Shown in pieces: positions 5,889 to 7,098 of a stretch of 7,098 bases of DNA. Every line of letters begins with the position of its first letter. The first letter of the stretch is position 1. The stretch is from Oscillospiraceae bacterium. GTDB lineage: Bacteria > Bacillota > Clostridia > Oscillospirales > Ruminococcaceae. The notes below the pieces were generated by a model. That model ran no database searches. It was not told the DNA's origin and worked only from the letters and a program-made list of their open reading frames with translations. Both the position numbers and the translations under genes were made by a program. The stretch is taken from positions 1 through 7,098 of the forward strand of contig JAITVU010000407.1 of assembly GCA_031285645.1 (NCBI GenBank). Direction: 5' to 3'.

Positions 5889-5917
5889 ATCACAGTCGAA
5901 AGGCGGCTCAGTCACAA
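5889..5917 (-). promoter_or_regulatory. Candidate autoregulatory site in the BTAD regulator's leader
   Basis: On the - strand, TTGTGAC (5917-5911), fifteen bases, CTGTGAT (5895-5889): two related heptamers with a 22-bp period, i.e. two helical turns. They lie downstream of the predicted transcription start (near 5966), so if bound they would more likely repress than activate this gene. Confidence 0.42.
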
Positions 5918-5953
5918 AATTGAATATTTTTTTCCGCGACATCAAAATTCTGT

Positions 5954-6001
5954 TTGCTATTTTACTAAGTTTATTATATAATAAAGAAACACATAATGCA
6001 A
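5954..6001. promoter_or_regulatory. Symmetric divergent promoter between the BTAD regulator and the transglutaminase gene
   Basis: The 16-bp palindrome TTTATTATATAATAAA (5970-5985) supplies a perfect TATAAT on each strand. On +: TTGCTA (5954-5959), 17 bases, TATAAT (5977-5982). On -: TTGCAT (6001-5996), 17 bases, TATAAT (5978-5973). The two -10 boxes overlap by two bases, so the directions should exclude each other. Predicted starts are near 5989 (+) and 5966 (-). Confidence 0.68.
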
Positions 6002-6020
6002 CAATTCTGGTAAGGCGCAT

Positions 6021-6044
6021 AAAAAAATGTGACACGTATTTTTT
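6021..6044 (+). promoter_or_regulatory. Dyad with ATGTGAC motif in the transglutaminase leader
   Basis: ATGTGAC (6027-6033) lies within an imperfect dyad centred on A6032: GTG-A-CAC flanked by an A-run on the left and a T-run on the right (6039-6044). It is about 40 bases downstream of the predicted + strand start. It could be a regulator site for the transglutaminase gene. A weak attenuator is less likely because the stem is AT-rich with a very small loop. Confidence 0.38.
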
Positions 6045-6077
6045 ATCGGACCATCATCAATGTAAGGCATGAATAGC

Positions 6078-6084
6078 AGAGGTG
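6078..6084 (+). promoter_or_regulatory. Ribosome binding site of the transglutaminase-like gene
   Basis: AGAGGTG, eight bases before the ATG at 6093. It favours that start over the in-frame ATG at 6069, which lacks a properly spaced site and would put eight extra residues before the signal peptide. Confidence 0.75.
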
Positions 6085-6092
6085 TAACGGTT

Positions 6093-7097
6093 ATGAAAAA
6101 AACAAAACGTCAGTATGGCAAATATATACAGTTGTTTCTGTATATGCTTGCAGCTTTCGCTATGGTGTTTTTAAGTTTGCCGGAGTTTATGGGCGCCAGC
6201 GCCGAAGTGTTTTCGCCGGCTCCGATGCGCGCCGGGGATACGGTTACAATAGACGAACAGCCCGTGCCGCTGAGCGAATCGGCCAGCAGGGTGCTCAAGC
6301 CCACGGCGCCCGGAACAAAGGTCCACGCCAACTCAAGCACAACCGTTGATGTATCCAATGTATCAGAGGGGTATATCATGGCAAAATATACGGGGACCGG
6401 CAGCAAGATCAAGCTCCAGATTCAAAAAAGCGGAAGCAAGTCTGTGTATACGTATAATCTCAGCACGTCCGGCAGCTATGAAACGTTTCCGCTGACGGGC
6501 GGAAACGGGAAGTATTCGATCGGCGTTTTCGAGAATGTTTCGGGCAATCAGTACGCCCAGGTGCTCAGCGCGAGCGTGGATGTGCAGTTGCGCGATTCGA
6601 CTCTGCCGTTTTTGTATCCCAACCAGTATGTGAACTTCAGCGCGTCGTCCGAAACCGTCAAGAAATCAAACAACCTGGCGCAGGGGGCGTCGGACCAGCT
6701 GGGTATCGTTACATCGGTTTATAATTATGTGGTGAATAATATTTCATACGACACACAAAAAGCAAAGACGGTTAAATCGGGTTATCTGCCTGCCGTCGAT
6801 AAAATCCTCAGCTCCAAAACAGGCATTTGCTTTGATTATGCCGCCGTTATGGCGGCCATGCTGCGCGCGCAGCGTATCCCGACAAGACTTGAAGTCGGCT
6901 ATGTATCCGGCGGCGTGTATCACGCCTGGATCAGCACGTATATTAATAATGTGGGCTGGGTCAACAATGTGATTTATTTCGATGGGAAATCATGGAAGAT
7001 GATGGACCCCACATTTGCGTCCAGCGGCGGGCAGAGCAGCCAGATCATGGAGTTTATCGGGAACGGTTCAAATTACAGTACCCAGTATATTTACTGA
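6093..7097 (+). CDS. Secreted transglutaminase-like (papain-fold) protein
   Basis: A 334-residue exported protein. A signal peptide is clear: positive start (MKKTKRQYGK), hydrophobic core 12-30 and probable cleavage after ASA (35-37). Residues ~38-170 are Ser/Thr/Gly-rich and probably beta-sheet (GYIMAKYTG, KIKLQIQKS, YSIGVFENVSG). Residues ~190-310 form the transglutaminase-like core with the full triad: C246 in GICFDYA, H277 in YHAWI, D305 in MMDPTF. Proteins of this superfamily include transamidases, peptidases and peptide N-glycanase-like enzymes, so the reaction and substrate (perhaps cell-surface protein or peptide) are open. The product ends in GNGSNYSTQYIY and a TGA one base before the window end, so it is complete. 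It has no C-terminal anchor such as LPxTG and may be released or wall-associated. It is divergent from the BTAD regulator, sharing its promoter region. Confidence 0.93.
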   Translation: MKKTKRQYGKYIQLFLYMLAAFAMVFLSLPEFMGASAEVFSPAPMRAGDTVTIDEQPVPLSESASRVLKPTAPGTKVHANSSTTVDVSNVSEGYIMAKYTGTGSKIKLQIQKSGSKSVYTYNLSTSGSYETFPLTGGNGKYSIGVFENVSGNQYAQVLSASVDVQLRDSTLPFLYPNQYVNFSASSETVKKSNNLAQGASDQLGIVTSVYNYVVNNISYDTQKAKTVKSGYLPAVDKILSSKTGICFDYAAVMAAMLRAQRIPTRLEVGYVSGGVYHAWISTYINNVGWVNNVIYFDGKSWKMMDPTFASSGGQSSQIMEFIGNGSNYSTQYIY

Positions 7098-7098
7098 C

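Noticed and set aside
5209..6072. 287-codon + strand open frame opposite the BTAD regulator
   Set aside because: It is antisense to a clearly real gene with recognisable domains, crosses the divergent promoter and has no family resemblance. It is a shadow frame.
6069..6092. Upstream start of the transglutaminase-like gene
   Set aside because: It has no properly spaced ribosome binding site and would bury the positively charged start of the signal peptide.
1..7098. CRISPR array, insertion sequence or transposase, integrase, rRNA or tRNA
   Set aside because: I saw no regularly spaced repeats, no transposase or recombinase motifs and no RNA gene signatures anywhere in the window.

Overview
The window looks like chromosomal DNA from an anaerobic, gut-type member of the Clostridia (Firmicutes), most plausibly Oscillospirales or a relative. 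This rests on strong AGGAGG-type ribosome binding sites, roughly 50% GC with AT-rich spacers, a fermentative D-lactate dehydrogenase, a BTAD-type regulator and a secreted transglutaminase-like protein of a kind I associate with these bacteria. The assignment is inference; there is no rRNA or other phylogenetic marker here.

Layout: (1) 1-1949, + strand: a zinc/cadmium/lead-type P1B-2 ATPase whose beginning lies before the window, followed by a textbook intrinsic terminator. (2) 1950-2284: a gene-free gap containing a 96-base element that folds on paper into a four-arm cloverleaf with no unpaired base at its junction. (3) 2285-3268, - strand: D-lactate dehydrogenase (ldhA), convergent with the ATPase, with an upstream region holding several inverted repeats. 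(4) 3594-5847, - strand: in transcription order, a BTAD (SARP-like) regulator with a C-terminal domain resembling a degenerate GGDEF, a 155-residue protein of unknown function, and a 72-residue protein that shares a 42-residue domain with it. The group ends in a terminator at 3532-3557. (5) 6093-7097, + strand: a secreted transglutaminase-like protein transcribed divergently from the regulator; its stop codon falls one base before the window end.

The regulator, the two WQG/FRS-domain proteins and the transglutaminase look like one functional neighbourhood. The regulator and the transglutaminase diverge from a symmetric promoter built on a 16-bp palindrome. A short motif, (A/T/C)TGTGA(C/T), recurs in front of all four genes. 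In front of the 72-residue gene it is a tandem heptamer repeat with an 11-bp period, and in front of the regulator the copies are 22 bp apart. This is the phasing known for SARP operators, so the regulator may control itself and its neighbours. What the module does is unknown. The ATPase and ldhA appear to be ordinary genes unrelated to it.
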